Origin: Sclerotiophoma versabilis
Taxonomy: Eukaryota > Ascomycota > Dothideomycetes > Pleosporales > Didymellaceae
DNA length: 64,000 bases
Assembly: GCA_012274445.1 (NCBI GenBank)
Contig: JAAROD010000080.1
Span: forward strand, 1,860,001-1,924,000
Reading direction: 5' to 3'
The notes beneath the pieces are model-generated. The model did not search any database and was not told the origin of the DNA. It saw only the letters and a program-made list of their open reading frames with translations. Both the position numbers and the translations under genes were made by a program. Shown here one piece after another: positions 45,677 to 57,272 of this stretch; the first letter of the stretch is position 1, and the number at the start of each line of letters is the position of its first letter.

Positions 45677-48600
45677 ATGGCAGGCACGCGAGGCCGATTG
45701 CGCAAAACAAACGACACGCCAACCCCGCGACGATCGCTGCGCAAGCGCGACACGCAGGAAGAGGAGAAAGATGGCCTGCCGGACGCTGTGCGGGAGATGC
45801 TGCACGAGGAGCGCGTTGCGAAGAGAGCGGCAGACGACGAGGCCAAGAAACCGCTGAAGAAGCGGAAGACGGCGCATGTTCAGAGGAGCTCGAGTCCAGC
45901 ATCACAGCCCCAGACAGTCGAGCCAGTGGCCAAGCCTGCGACCGCGCGCCGCTCCAAACCCACACCACCGCCACTACCGCCCGCACTACTGCCATACGAG
46001 CCACCACCACACAATGCCGCGTCACACCAGCCTACTCGCGTGCTGCAGACCGTCGAGGACTCAGACGAGTCCGATGACGACAGCGACATGGAGTGGGAAG
46101 ACGCGCTGGGGGGCGGTGGAGACAGTGAGGAGGACGGCGAATCGAAAGCTGCGCCCGGGATAGGCGATGTCTCCATCACAATAGGCGGCAAGAAGAACGA
46201 GGAGGTCTCGACAAAGAAGAAGGTGCGGCGGCGGGCTATCACCTCGGTCGACAGGAAAAGACGCCTGGATATACACAAGATGCATGTTCTGTGCTTGCTG
46301 TATCACGTCCACCGCAGGAATGCCTGGTGCAATGATGCGAGGGTACACTCTGCCCTGCGCAAGTTGGTAGAGCCTAAGATCCTCACCAACCTCGTCCCAA
46401 ACCCAGACCTCACACAATACTCGGCATCAAAACGTTTCGTGGATGCTCTGAATGACCTCAAGATTATGTGGTCGAAGCGGTTCAAAGCTACTGCGCAGGG
46501 CATGTCTAAGCCAAAGTGGGCAGAGCCAGGTGCAGAAGTACGGCCATTCTCTGACTTCGACGAGCTCGACAATCCGATGGATAAGGACGACTTTCGTACA
46601 GCCGCACGCACACTGCAAGGCTCGTGCGATGTTGGTGGACAGCTGTTCTGCGCTCTGTTGCGCAGCATTGGTATTGACGCTCGATTAGTCTGTTCACTAC
46701 AAGAGCTACCATTTGCATCTGCAGCACAGCCATCCACGCCTCAGAAGCCGGATCAACCCACAAAGACCATCACCATAGACCCATACAACAAAAGTCCAGC
46801 GAAAAGTCCAGCGCCCGCGCGTAACAAAAAACTCTCTCGACTCGAGCGGATCATGGGCGAACGCCATCCGGTGCTAAACAAAGCAGGCACCGCACCAAAG
46901 AAGCTGAAGGCATTTCACACCCCATATCCTGTGTACTGGGTAGAAGCATTCAACTCCGCGTATCAAAAATGGGTACCTATCGATCCGCTTTCAACATTCA
47001 CCATCAATGCCCCAGAGAAGCTTGAACCCCCCTTCAGCTACATGCAAAACAGTTTGACCTACGCTATAGCGTTTGAAGACGACTATACAGCCCGAGATGT
47101 CACGCGTCGCTACGCGAAAGCTTACAACGCGAAGACACTGAAGTTTCGCATCGAGTCTACCCCTCGGGGCCTGCAATGGTGGACGCGCACCATGAAGTAT
47201 TTTGCCCGCCCTGCGCCCCTTCCCCGCGACACCACCGAAGAAACAACCCTAGCGCGTAAAGTCGCCGCCGAAGGGATTCCTAAGAATGTCCAGGACTTCA
47301 AGAACCATCCCGTGTACGTCCTAGAACGACACTTGAAGCACAATGAGGTCATCCACCCGCTCGACGTTGTGGGCAAAGTCAATGTCGGCAGCTCTATGAA
47401 TCCGCGCATGGAGCTGATTTATCGGAGGAAGAACGTGCACACCGTGCGCTCTGCAGATAAATGGTATCGCATGGGCCGGGACGTGCTTCCCGGCGAACAG
47501 CCTCTCAAGCATGCGAAACCTAAGAAAGGCCGTTTACCCTCCGTTGGCCCCGATGAGCGCCTTGAAGATCAGGGTGAACAAATTGGTGCGGCGCTGTATG
47601 CAGAGTTCCAGACAGAAGTCTACGTTCCCCCGCCCGTGGTGCGAGGCCGCGTTCCACGCAATGTGTATGGCAATCTCGATTTATACGTTCCTTCTATGTG
47701 TCCGCCCGGTGGCGTGCACATTCGGCACAAACTTGCAAGTAAAGCTGCAAGAATCCTGCAAGTTGATTACGCGGATGCAGTGACGGGTTTCAACTTCAAA
47801 GGGCGGCATGGCACGGCGGTCGTACAGGGTGTTGTCGTCGCAGAGGAGTATGGCGATGCTGTGAAGGAGGTTATCGGTGGTATGGAGTATATGCAGGAAC
47901 AAGCCGAAGTCGATGCGCGGAGGGCCGAGTCCTTGCGACTCTGGCGTCGCTTCTATCTCGGTTTGCGTATTGCTCAACGGGTCAACGCTATCGAGATCGA
48001 CGGTCAAAGAGGTGACGTGATAGATGTTCAGGCATCGATAAACCATGAAGAGCAAAGAAGGCAGGCCGATGAAATGGCAGGTGGCTTTCTACCCGAGGAT
48101 ACCGCCTACATCGAGCCTTCTCGGCCGCCAAAGCCAGATGTTGATTTTGGAGGTGGCTTCATCCCGGACGACAATGACCAAATTGAGTCCGGCGATGGGG
48201 CAACTGTTGATGAGGAAGACAAGGATGGGGGTGGTTTCATCCCTGACAGCACCGAAGACGGCGACTTCGACCTCACCGGGCCTTCACTCAACCGTCAGGA
48301 ATCATTCGGTAGCGTCATCCTCGAGTCTCAAGAACTCCGGCCAAGGAGACGGAGCAGCTTCGGCGAGCCATACGTCTCCTCCGACGCCTCTTCTCCTCGC
48401 CACAGAGGCGACGACGACGACGACGATGAAGATGAGGAGAGCGAGTGGGAAGACCCCGCTGGTTTCTCGAAACTGGAGCAAAAGATGGTTCTACCAGAAC
48501 GTGCAGTATCCCAATCCGCTGATGACGAAGATACAGGTGGTGGTTTCTTCCTCCCTCCTACAGCTTTGGACACCGACATCGCGATGCGCGACGTGCTCGC

Positions 48601-48808
48601 CCCTTCTGAGGACGAGCTCGGGTACAGGGCTGAAGTCGAAGCTGTTCCAGACGTGCAGACCGTACAGCCCGAGGTGGCCGTGGCACCAACAGAGGAAGAG
48701 GAAGACACGGCAGCGCCGACGTCCTCGCCTTCCGAAACCGGGAGCTTACCGCTGGAAGATCCAGATGATGAGGACGCAGATCCCGACTGGCTAGTTGATG
48801 CTACATAA
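45677..48808 (+). CDS. RAD4: DNA repair protein Rad4 (XPC homologue)
   Basis: A single frame of 1043 aa. The N-terminus is basic with nuclear-localisation-like tracts (RRSLRKR, KKPLKKRK) followed by an acidic stretch. The transglutaminase-homology region begins near HKMHVLCLLYHVHRRNAWC and contains CDVGGQLFCALLRSIGIDAR, then KLKAFHTPYPVYWVEAFNSA. Beta-hairpin domains follow: BHD1 (DFKNHPVYVLERHLKHNEVI), BHD2 (RRKNVHTVRSADKWYRMGR) and BHD3 (RGRVPRNVYGNLDLYVPSMC). With Rad23 the protein recognises helix-distorting lesions and starts global-genome nucleotide excision repair in the nucleus. The C-terminal ~280 residues are acidic and disordered and carry four copies of a GGGF-type motif (AGGFLPED, GGGFIPDD, GGGFIPDS, GGGFFLPP). 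No intron is needed. Confidence 0.94.
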   Translation: MAGTRGRLRKTNDTPTPRRSLRKRDTQEEEKDGLPDAVREMLHEERVAKRAADDEAKKPLKKRKTAHVQRSSSPASQPQTVEPVAKPATARRSKPTPPPLPPALLPYEPPPHNAASHQPTRVLQTVEDSDESDDDSDMEWEDALGGGGDSEEDGESKAAPGIGDVSITIGGKKNEEVSTKKKVRRRAITSVDRKRRLDIHKMHVLCLLYHVHRRNAWCNDARVHSALRKLVEPKILTNLVPNPDLTQYSASKRFVDALNDLKIMWSKRFKATAQGMSKPKWAEPGAEVRPFSDFDELDNPMDKDDFRTAARTLQGSCDVGGQLFCALLRSIGIDARLVCSLQELPFASAAQPSTPQKPDQPTKTITIDPYNKSPAKSPAPARNKKLSRLERIMGERHPVLNKAGTAPKKLKAFHTPYPVYWVEAFNSAYQKWVPIDPLSTFTINAPEKLEPPFSYMQNSLTYAIAFEDDYTARDVTRRYAKAYNAKTLKFRIESTPRGLQWWTRTMKYFARPAPLPRDTTEETTLARKVAAEGIPKNVQDFKNHPVYVLERHLKHNEVIHPLDVVGKVNVGSSMNPRMELIYRRKNVHTVRSADKWYRMGRDVLPGEQPLKHAKPKKGRLPSVGPDERLEDQGEQIGAALYAEFQTEVYVPPPVVRGRVPRNVYGNLDLYVPSMCPPGGVHIRHKLASKAARILQVDYADAVTGFNFKGRHGTAVVQGVVVAEEYGDAVKEVIGGMEYMQEQAEVDARRAESLRLWRRFYLGLRIAQRVNAIEIDGQRGDVIDVQASINHEEQRRQADEMAGGFLPEDTAYIEPSRPPKPDVDFGGGFIPDDNDQIESGDGATVDEEDKDGGGFIPDSTEDGDFDLTGPSLNRQESFGSVILESQELRPRRRSSFGEPYVSSDASSPRHRGDDDDDDEDEESEWEDPAGFSKLEQKMVLPERAVSQSADDEDTGGGFFLPPTALDTDIAMRDVLAPSEDELGYRAEVEAVPDVQTVQPEVAVAPTEEEEDTAAPTSSPSETGSLPLEDPDDEDADPDWLVDAT

Positions 48809-49924
48809 CACAATATAACGCATGTTGCCAGTGGTTGGAAGCGTATGCTGGAAGCCCTTGTAGCGTTGGCCGGTGACATCTATGATGAGATGTGTGAATA
48901 GTATGATAGCACCGTGTAAACAAATGTCGGCAGTGTAGCATTTGTCCTTCGGTACCGTGTTGGCCTTGCGCCTGGGACCCCGTGTCTGGGACGGTACTAC
49001 CTGAGCAAACCGCAAGCAACGGCTACCGGAACGACTGCTTTCAGGCAGCGAACGGCTTCGGCGTTCCCCTGCTACTTCCTACAGGCCACGTAACCACTGA
49101 GACGCTACTCGTCCATTGCTGTCGAAGTAATCGGAGATCTGTTGTCTCGATACCCTAGGAAGAACGAAGATCTACACATGCGTAATCGATGGGAGCCGAC
49201 TAGCTGGCCAATCAAAGGATAGCTACATGCGCGAACACCTACTCACCAGAATCACCACGCGAACTCCAGACCTCCATTCAATAATCTTCCACTCCCATCC
49301 ATAAACCCACTTCTTTCTCCTTCAGCCATAAGTTTTACATAGCGTCCGCGTGGTATGCGGTCGGCCTTGCGAGAACTCGACGTCTATGACGGCCTTACCA
49401 GGGCCGCTTCCCAGACTTCGGCTACATTGGGTAACCATCCGCCGAGGAACTCTCGATATGACTCGCCTCACTAGCTTCCTTTGAGCTGTGCTGAAGCCGA
49501 GACCGCTTACGCTGCGATCTGCTGCCACACACATGGCATCTAAATCGAGACGTGCGGGGAAATCTGCAAAGCCGACGGAGGCGAATGGGGATGGAGTGGC
49601 GCTGGGAGAAACTCGTGCTAGTTAGTATCGCGACTGAGGAAGCGACGCAAGGGTGCTATCTGGAGAGTCTGGACTTGCAGCCACAGGGCAGGAGGAAAGC
49701 GCGGTGGCGTTGGGGTTCTGAGTCGACATCGGGTGTGGCAGAGCGTTTGTGGACGCGGAGAAGCAAGCGGGAGATGTCGAGCAGATCTAGATTGGGGGGT
49801 CTTGCATGGAACGGGTGTTCACGGTATACGAGCTCAGTCGCTACAGAATCCAAAGGCCGTTGCAAGTCGGTCATTACTCATTATCATTACGATTCAAATT
49901 CTATTTCGCAAACGACCACCAAAC
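48809..49924. other. Intergenic stretch between convergent genes
   Basis: About 1.1 kb between the RAD4 stop and the stop of the Pth11-like gene. Open frames near 49550-49980 exist on the plus strand but differ from frame to frame and carry no motif. No repeats or RNA genes recognised. Confidence 0.45.
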
Positions 49925-51238
49925 TCATACCCATTCATGCCCGCGACTCCGCACGCTTCCCCGATCATCCCCCGCAACACTGATTTCCGTCGTGCACGTG
50001 ATTGTGCCAATCGTGTCTTTGCCCTCTAGACTCGCCTGAGCCGCGAGCATCGAGTGCTCACTGTCGTTGTCCAGATCATGCTTCGGCCGTGGCTGACTTC
50101 CCACTGCGTTGCCGTTGAGCACGTAGCTGTTCCCAACCTCCTTCATGACATAACTGTTACCCGTACCTTTGCCATGGGTCTTACGGCTGCGTGAAGATGA
50201 GCCCGTCATGCTCTCGGGGAGCACGCGGCGCAGGAGGGTTTCGAAAGTCTTGCGTAACGGTGGCAGCGAGGCGGTGAAAGCGCCGACAAAGACTTCTGAG
50301 AGGGCGAAGATGGAAAGGTTTACGGAGGTGTATGTTGGGTCTGGGGAAGAGTTCAAGTTCTTCATTTCATAGAGTTTGAGTGCGGATATAGTTGTTGTTC
50401 TAGGTATGTCAGCATGAGAGAACGAGGTGTGGAGAGAAGAGGCTTACATGAGACCGAGCAGGAAAACGGCCCGGACACCCCAAAGCGTGCGTTTGGGCAG
50501 TTGAACGCGCGAGATGTAGACTAGAGGTGCGACAGTGTAGATTAGGTCGGTGAGGATGTTTGTTGCTGCGCCAGAATAGCCTAAGGTCCGGTCAGCTATG
50601 TTTGGAAGCGTTCAGTAATTATGATTGTTTACCTGATATGACCCGAGGCTTGTCTCCCCAACAGCTGCCTGGCTGTGTGCCTGCAACGTCCCAGTGCTTG
50701 GAGATGGGCTGGCATTCGCCCAATAGGATGACAGAAGGAAAGACAAAGTTGATACCGACATGTACGACGACAGACAGCCAAATGATGATGCGATACGCTT
50801 TCGAAAAATCGAGCATCAAGATGTAGGCGCAGATACTGAGCTTGATCAAAGCCATGCCGTAGAGGTTGAAAAGCTGGCTAAACCAGACCCATCGAAGATA
50901 ATTTTCCAGATTGGCTGGAGTTTGAATTGGATCCCAGACATGTCTACCACCACCGACCTCAGCTGTCTTGTAGGAAAAGATGGCACCGACGATAGCTATT
51001 AACTGGATTGGATGTTAGTGAATCTGAGGCGAGTGCGTTTTGTAGCTGATCAAGAACGTACATGGCCGGTCCATAGAAAGTGATCTGTTACTTGGAAATA
51101 GTTGCGGTTCTTCCAGCTGATGTATAGACGCAAGCCAACGAATACTGAGCTGAAAACAGTCAATATGACGATGGGGATTTTGAGCTCATTTGAGCGGTCG
51201 TCTAAAGGCAGATTCTCTGTAGAGGGTGCTGCCACCAT
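49925..51238 (-). CDS. Pth11-like integral membrane protein (fungal rhodopsin-domain family)
   Basis: Exons 51238-51062, 51002-50633, 50580-50448 and 50399-49925 join in phase to 384 aa (introns 59, 52 and 48 nt). Seven hydrophobic segments can be placed, for example IPIVILTVFSSVFVGLRLYI (helix 1), WFSQLFNLYGMALIKLSICA, IIIWLSVVVHVGINFVF, AATNILTDLIYTVAPLVYI and VNLSIFALSEVFVGAFTASL. Family hallmarks include the loop after helix 4-5 with CQPISKHWD and SCWGD, and the D in NILTDLIY. The cytosolic tail of ~100 residues is Ser/Lys-rich (SSSRSRKTHGKGTG) with possible phosphorylation sites. No extracellular CFEM domain is present. Members of this large family are orphan 7TM proteins; Magnaporthe Pth11 senses host surfaces, but most are uncharacterised. 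Confidence 0.88.
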
Positions 51239-53441
51239 GATACTGAATTGGTGACAAAGAGAAAGAACTGTCTGATAGAAGGAAATGAGGCTGCTGATGC
51301 TTTGACCACACCTGGCGGTTAGACTTGCTGCACAAGATGCGTAATTCAGACGGGAGGGTGCATGGAGCGGATGTTCATCCGTGGACTGACGGGATGGGCT
51401 GTTATTAGATATGAGATCACATATATGCCTAGAAAAGAACGACCGGGCAACAGACACCCGGCCCTTGGAAGACGCTCCCATGCAGGGTGTGCCCTTGGTG
51501 TGGGTGGCTTTGCGCAAGAAGCTTCCGCTGCTGGAAACAGATAGATCCACCAAACGACTCAAGGACCTCTTGGACGGTCATACGACATGTATCAGATATG
51601 TCCACGAATCAGATGAAATATACCAGAGCTGTATCTTCATTACTATGCGCTCAACGTTGGTACCGAGAGTGTCGCTGTAAAGGCCTGCGCCATGTTCTGA
51701 GATCTGGTCGAAGCGTTATCGAGGCTCCTAGATTCAATACCCTAGATGTTCTAGCTGGTAAGAAAGCTTTGACGTAGCTGTGTGGTGCCTGTCAAGGCAA
51801 ACCTTCGTGGAATTAGAGTTTGCTAGCTAGCGCCGTCGCCTGAAATTGTCGTTAGCTCCCCCAGACCCTTACCCATCCGCCACAGAGATGTCGAGGTGAC
51901 TTGCGCCAAAGAGTAGCCGGCGTTTGTGATTCTTTCGATCGACTTTCTAAATCCCGGCTTGCTCGAATGTCCTGGTTCTTGAGGGAAGTAGTCCGCATGG
52001 GCGAAAACATCATATGTGGGTCGAACCATGGGTCTCTTTGTCTGAGGCGCACATTAGCGTGCGATATCACCATAAACTATGCGTGGTCGGATGTTGCCAG
52101 CCGTATCGAAGTGATGAGTGTACGTGATCGCGTACCGCTACCTCGTTCGTCTTGCGACTGTTGAAAAGGGTGAAAATACGTCGCCACGTGGGAAAGTGGA
52201 CACAGCGCCAATCAGGCCAGGGCCCGCTGTAAGCTGAAGCTTACTCGCAAGGTTTTGACGATAAATCTAGCCCTGAATGATAAAGGTAGAGTCAAGCCTC
52301 AATTCCCGGCTTCGCCGCTGCCGTGAAGTGTGAGCAACGGCAACGTCAGAAATGGCGTGACTTCATTCAGCTACCGCGCCCTCTATCGAGAGGAGATTTT
52401 GCAGTCTCAGTGTTTGCGGCATCACCGTTGCTACAGTTTTACTCTGCAAATTAAGTTGTATCGACTGCGTAGATCCTCTAGTAGACCTTCCAGTGCGACA
52501 TTGCAGATGCAGGAGCATGAACGGGACAGCGATGCTCATCTCGGAGATTTCAACCCAAATCTGGGGCAGTCCGTACACAACGGCAAGCCATGAGAGGAAG
52601 GTGAACATCTTGGTAACGAGGAGACGTCGTCGAGACACGTGGGATTCCTCGCTTAAACGGCGGCGTCTGGATCGCGCTAGGCAGATCGTGCGGGAACGAA
52701 CGGGGTTCGTTGATTTGTATTCGCAGATCTAGTTCTTAGTTCCTCCTTGTGTGGATCTGGATGGATCGACCCGGTTAAACAATGGCCATATACCACAGCA
52801 TTCTCTGTTTTGACAGATGCATGCCATCGATGATGCACGTGTCTTTGCACTTGCGAGTTGGCGCCATCAAGTGAAACGAAAACCCAGCTCGACCGCCATT
52901 CCCCCAAAACCGGAATACCACATTACGGTCTCGCCATCCTCGCCCGTCTGCTAGTACGCACTACCTGCAAGCATGGACTTAACTCTCGCCTATTCTGTCG
53001 GCTTCGACGTACCATCTGTCAGGGTACGCGCTAGAGGATTCAGGCCCGCTGTACCCCTGGATAACAAAGTTGAAGCCCTTTACCAGTATTGGTACGAACA
53101 AAGTACCACCCGTTATATCCACCCTTTGCCTCGTACATGCGAGTTCGGTCGTCCGGGTGGATATCAATGGAAGGGCTTGTCAACGACCCGCAAAACGTTC
53201 ACTTATCTACGGCGCTCGTTCGATAAATCCGATTTTGCCTCGTCGCCCAAAGTTGAGTTTTGCCGAGGACCGAACTTCAATAGCTCAGCCTTGAAAGTCT
53301 TAGGTTGTGATTCTATCCAATGTTAAGTACTTACAAACCTTCGATGTCCCGCGCTCAGGTCCAGGCAGGTCTTGCGGTACACTCATCTCCGCTGTTCTGT
53401 CAAACACGTTCTATCGTTGTCCGTTCTTTAATTACATCATA
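51239..53441. other. Long intergenic stretch before the GMC oxidoreductase
   Basis: 2.2 kb without a convincing gene. Overlapping frames on both strands around 52360-52740 look partly coding (one minus-strand frame begins MFTFLSWLAVVYG, a plus-strand one ends in a basic helix), but they contradict each other. An ATG-started 117-codon frame at 52973-53326 lies in what is probably the GMC promoter and has no known motif. Confidence 0.4.
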
Positions 53442-55413
53442 ATGGGTTCCCTCTTCAACAGTCTCTGCCTCTTCACTTGCTGGCTGCCGAACATCTTGAA
53501 TCCGCCCAAACAAACCGCACCCAGTTCCGAGCCAGATATTGCCTATAAGACCTATGACTATATCGTGGTGGGAGGTGGACTTACAGGGCTTACTGTTGCA
53601 AACCGCCTGAGTGAAGATAGTGAACGTAAGAAGTTAACTGCAGTGCAGTAGGAGTCGTTGCTGACGAATACCAGGTACGGTGTTGGTGCTTGAGAATGGC
53701 TACCTTGTCGACGATGTATCCACTCAAGTTCCGTCATATGCAAACAGTCTGAACACCGGGTTGATGTATGACATCACATCAGCTCCCAATGTCAACCTTG
53801 GCGGTCAGACCAAATCTGTGTGGGTAGGCAATGTCGTTGGCGGCGGGTCAGTTGTGAACGGCATGGCTTTTGACCGCGCGTCTGCTGCCGATTACGATGC
53901 ATGGGAGCAGCTTGGTAACAGTGGATGGAACTGGAACAGTCTCTTGCCCTACTTCAAGAAGTCCACTACATTCACACCACCTTCGGATGCCAACGTAAAG
54001 GCGTTCGGCACCACATACGATGCATCCTACTATGGCACGAATGGTCCAATCCAAGCGTCATTCCCTAACTTTGAATACCCCGATATCGCCACTATCTGGG
54101 CAGCATACAAAGCCCAAGGTGTTCAGCTGCCCAAAGAGCATGCTTCTGGTAATGCTGTTGGCGCATACTGGGTCCCCACTGCGCTGCAGCCGGCTACACA
54201 AACTAGGTCCGATGCTAAGAACGGGTACTACGACCCAGTCAAGGGCCGCAGCAACCTCGTTCTCGCTACCGGCAAGACTGTCAACGAGGTTCTTTTCGAC
54301 CAGGGACTGCTTACCGGATACAAAGCCAAGGGCGTCCAGTATGTCTCACGTTCTGACAAGTCTGTAAAGCAGGTCTATGCCAGGCGCGAGGTGATCATGG
54401 CTGCAGGATCTGTCTTCACACCTCAGCTCCTCCAACTCAGTGGCCTTGGACCAAGAGACGTCTTGAACGCAGCAGGAGTACGCGTCAAGAAAGACATGCC
54501 AGCTGTAGGCGCCAACATGCAAGACCACCCTAATGCCAACATGCAGTTCGATCTCAAAGACCTGGCAAAACCGAATCCATTGTCTGGTCTTGACCCAGAA
54601 TTCAACGCATCAGCATGGGCACAGTACAATGCCGACAGGACTGGTCCTATCACTCAAGCCCACGGAAGCAGTCTCGCCTTCCTCAGCCTGCAAACCGTCA
54701 CCGATAAGTACCAGTCCATTGTGTCGTCCATTAGGAACCAAAATGCACGCAATTACCTACCCTCCGTTTACGCCGACTCGAAGCTCCTTGCTGGCTTCAA
54801 CAAACAGCGCGACATTATTGCAGGCTTACATTCGCGAGCCGACGCAGCAGTTGCCGAGTTTCCCATGGTGGCATTTGGTCTTGCTATTGGTGCGCTGCAG
54901 CGCCCGTTGTCGCGTGGAACCATTACGCTCAACCCGTCGAACAAGTATGGCGTACCTATTGTTCAGTGGAACACGTTCCAGAACCCTATCGACCGCCAGA
55001 TTATAGCTGAGATGGTGCGCTGGCTAAGGAAGCACTGGGCGCTGCCGCAGCTGAAGAAGTTCTCGCCGGTGGAAATCGTGCCTGGTACTGGCCAGACAGA
55101 CGACGAGATTATCGAGGCTCTTATTCAGACGAAGTCGCTAGAGGCAAGTTTTGCGCACATGTCTGGCAGTTGTTCGATGATGCCCGAGGCGTATGGTGGT
55201 GTCGTGGGTAGTGATCTGCTCGTGTATGGTGTGAAGCAACTGAGTATCGTTGATGGAAGTATCATCCCATTGGTACCAGCGACACATCTACAGGCTACTA
55301 TGTATGCTGTCGCAGAGAAGGCGGCGGATCTAATCAAGGCAAGGAACTCGGGGTTGCAATTGCCATCGATATTCAACGTTTTCAACATATTCGGTCGACT
55401 CAGACGGTGGTAA
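53442..55413 (+). CDS. GMC-family FAD oxidoreductase
   Basis: Exons 53442-53625 and 53675-55413 (49-nt intron, donor GTAAGA, acceptor ACCAG) give 640 aa. The ADP-binding motif VVGGGLTGLTVANRLSE (about 43-59) and the VLVLENG strand are joined across the intron; GMC signature 1 appears as GGGSVVNGMAFDRAS and signature 2 as AGSVFTPQLLQLSGLGP. The C-terminal domain has HMSGSCSMMP and VDGSIIPLVPATHLQATMYA, where most relatives have HPVGTCSM and a GNPQAT-type block, so the active-site His is kept but surrounding residues differ. The N-terminus (SLFNSLCLFTCWLP) may be a signal peptide. GMC enzymes oxidise sugars or alcohols to give H2O2 or quinols, for example aryl-alcohol oxidase and glucose dehydrogenase. 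Substrate unknown. Confidence 0.9.
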
Positions 55414-56702
55414 TCATGGTATTCAACCCTTTCGTTGTATATATTTCTTTCGATCAACGTCAACCTTCTAAGTATATATTCCCTTCAATTATCATCAATT
55501 CTATAAGTACACCTATCTAAGCTTCTCGTCCAATCAAAGGCCATCACTCACTCCGAGCATGCTTCTTGCCTTGACAACTCGACGTGAGCTGAACAAATCC
55601 ATTCACCAACACTCCGCATCCGCAGCTGTAACATAAAGCCCACATTGGCAAAAAAGAAAATCCCTCGGAATACTGCTTCGGTGGCATCGTACTTCACGCA
55701 TACCAAATACATCGTTCAAAAAACGCGCCAGCTGCTGTCAATCCCAGTATCGTTAAGGATGTACTCCTCCACCCCTGCGCTTCTGCATCTCTCGGTAGGC
55801 ACCCGCAGCTGGATCCCACAAGTGAGGGTCTAATATTCCGTTAATTGGGTAGTTCGCGGAAGAATCTCTCGTTGATTAGGGTTCGGGACGCGATGTGGGA
55901 GGAGACAAGACGAAGGGCGAGGGTGGATGGCAGTGGTGGGAGGTCTTCAATCTAGTCGAAGATCTCTGTTGGCAGGGATTCTGAGCCATTCAATCCTCCG
56001 TTTGATGCTTTTGAGCGGAGATATACTGCAGAATCATTTAGTTGCGCAGATGTTACAAGCTGGAGTGCAAAGACAGACAAACTCTCATCGTGCAGTGCTT
56101 TGACAAGGAATACCTGCGCGAAACATCAGCAGCCGATGCAGAGCTTGAAAGATAGATGCAAATCTGACAATTCCTCCGCACACGACCAGTCATCATGATT
56201 TTAGTAATGGATCGCGCTGTAGTATTCGTGCGGTCGATAGGCGTCTCGCTACACATCGACACGGCATTGACACCGCTTATGCAGCTTGGCGTAGTATCTT
56301 TGGAGTCGGTAGGTCGCCCCGTGGGATAAGTCCGTTGTTCTTCGTGTCGCACACGCGTTCGGTGATTTACGCGTATGAAGCATACATAGTAAACAGAAAA
56401 CCAGCATCATTGATGGAGTAATGAGTGTGATGGACGCGATCAATTAGTCAGAAAGTACTTATTTCTGCCTTGTACTCGTATGTCCCAGATATCGCTGCCG
56501 ATCGGCCATTCGAAGCCACATCGAATATTGCAGGAGTGCCTGGATTAAGATCTCTCACTAAAGCCAACGCAAATTAAGCCTAAGAGAAACCTTCGTCAGC
56601 GAGCGCGGCAACTCCACCTCACTCACCACAGAGGGAACAAGCTCCTTCGCATCATAAATATCTTAGATGTCGGATTTAGTCGCATATTTCTCCATTTCCT
56701 AA
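55414..56702. other. Intergenic stretch after the GMC gene
   Basis: 1.3 kb, AT-rich just after the stop (55430-55510). No supported gene, RNA or repeat. Confidence 0.5.
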
Positions 56703-57272
56703 TCAGAAGAAGTCCGTCATCTCCACGGCCCTGATCGTCCGATCATCATCAGGATCGATCATCCAAACATTCTCCTTCCCGCAGGGCCAGTAATACCTGT
56801 CCCAATGTTGATGCCACGCCCACAAGCCATCTGCGCATACCAAATGGATTTCTTTTAGGTTTTTTAAGCGCCAAAATTGGCCAGAGTCTATATATGACCA
56901 GTGCTCACTACACTCGCGCTCAAGCTTAAGGTGCTGGATTACTGGCATAACTGCTTTGTAATAGCGGGCTGGAACTGTGCCGATTGAAATAACATCAACG
57001 GCCAAGTTTAGCCAGATATACTGCATGCCAGAGCCGTCTGGGGCGGCCAACTCGGTAAAGAGCTTCTGGTAGAGGCCTTGGTTTCGGGCTTCTCGGCAAG
57101 TTTGAAGTGATGCTGGTGTTGGCGTAGATGAAGCTAGGTATTGCGCCGAAGGACTACGTCGCTGACCTGGCTTATTGGCTCGGACATCGACGACACGAGA
57201 CACAACAGTCAAACTCCAGATCTGCGCACGGAGCTCAAATGGTAGCCGCGGGAAAGGGTGAAAAGTAGCCAT
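56703..57272 (-). CDS. 2EXR-domain hypothetical protein
   Basis: An ATG-started frame (57272) of 189 aa. Residues 4-20 (FHPFPRLPFELRAQIWSLTV) are the hallmark of the 2EXR domain: an aromatic-P-x-LP-E-LR-x-x-IW block that resembles an F-box first helix. Next come ASLQTCREARNQGLYQ, the second conserved element found in these proteins, and a Trp-rich C-terminal half (WRLKNLKEIHLVC, LWAWHQHWDRYYWPCGKENV). The family is greatly expanded in Pezizomycotina; a role as adaptor in protein-protein contacts is assumed, but not demonstrated here. Upstream non-ATG codons keep the frame open, so this ATG is a choice based on the domain position. Confidence 0.78.
   Translation of the reverse strand: MATFHPFPRLPFELRAQIWSLTVVSRVVDVRANKPGQRRSPSAQYLASSTPTPASLQTCREARNQGLYQKLFTELAAPDGSGMQYIWLNLAVDVISIGTVPARYYKAVMPVIQHLKLERECSEHWSYIDSGQFWRLKNLKEIHLVCADGLWAWHQHWDRYYWPCGKENVWMIDPDDDRTIRAVEMTDFF

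Noticed and set aside
52363..52732. Overlapping small frames on both strands, one starting MFTFLSWLAVVYG
   Set aside because: The two strands give equally plausible text, neither has a family or clear gene structure; not reportable as a gene.
52973..53326. 117-codon plus-strand frame just before the GMC gene
   Set aside because: Lies in the expected promoter/leader of the GMC gene and has no recognised features.
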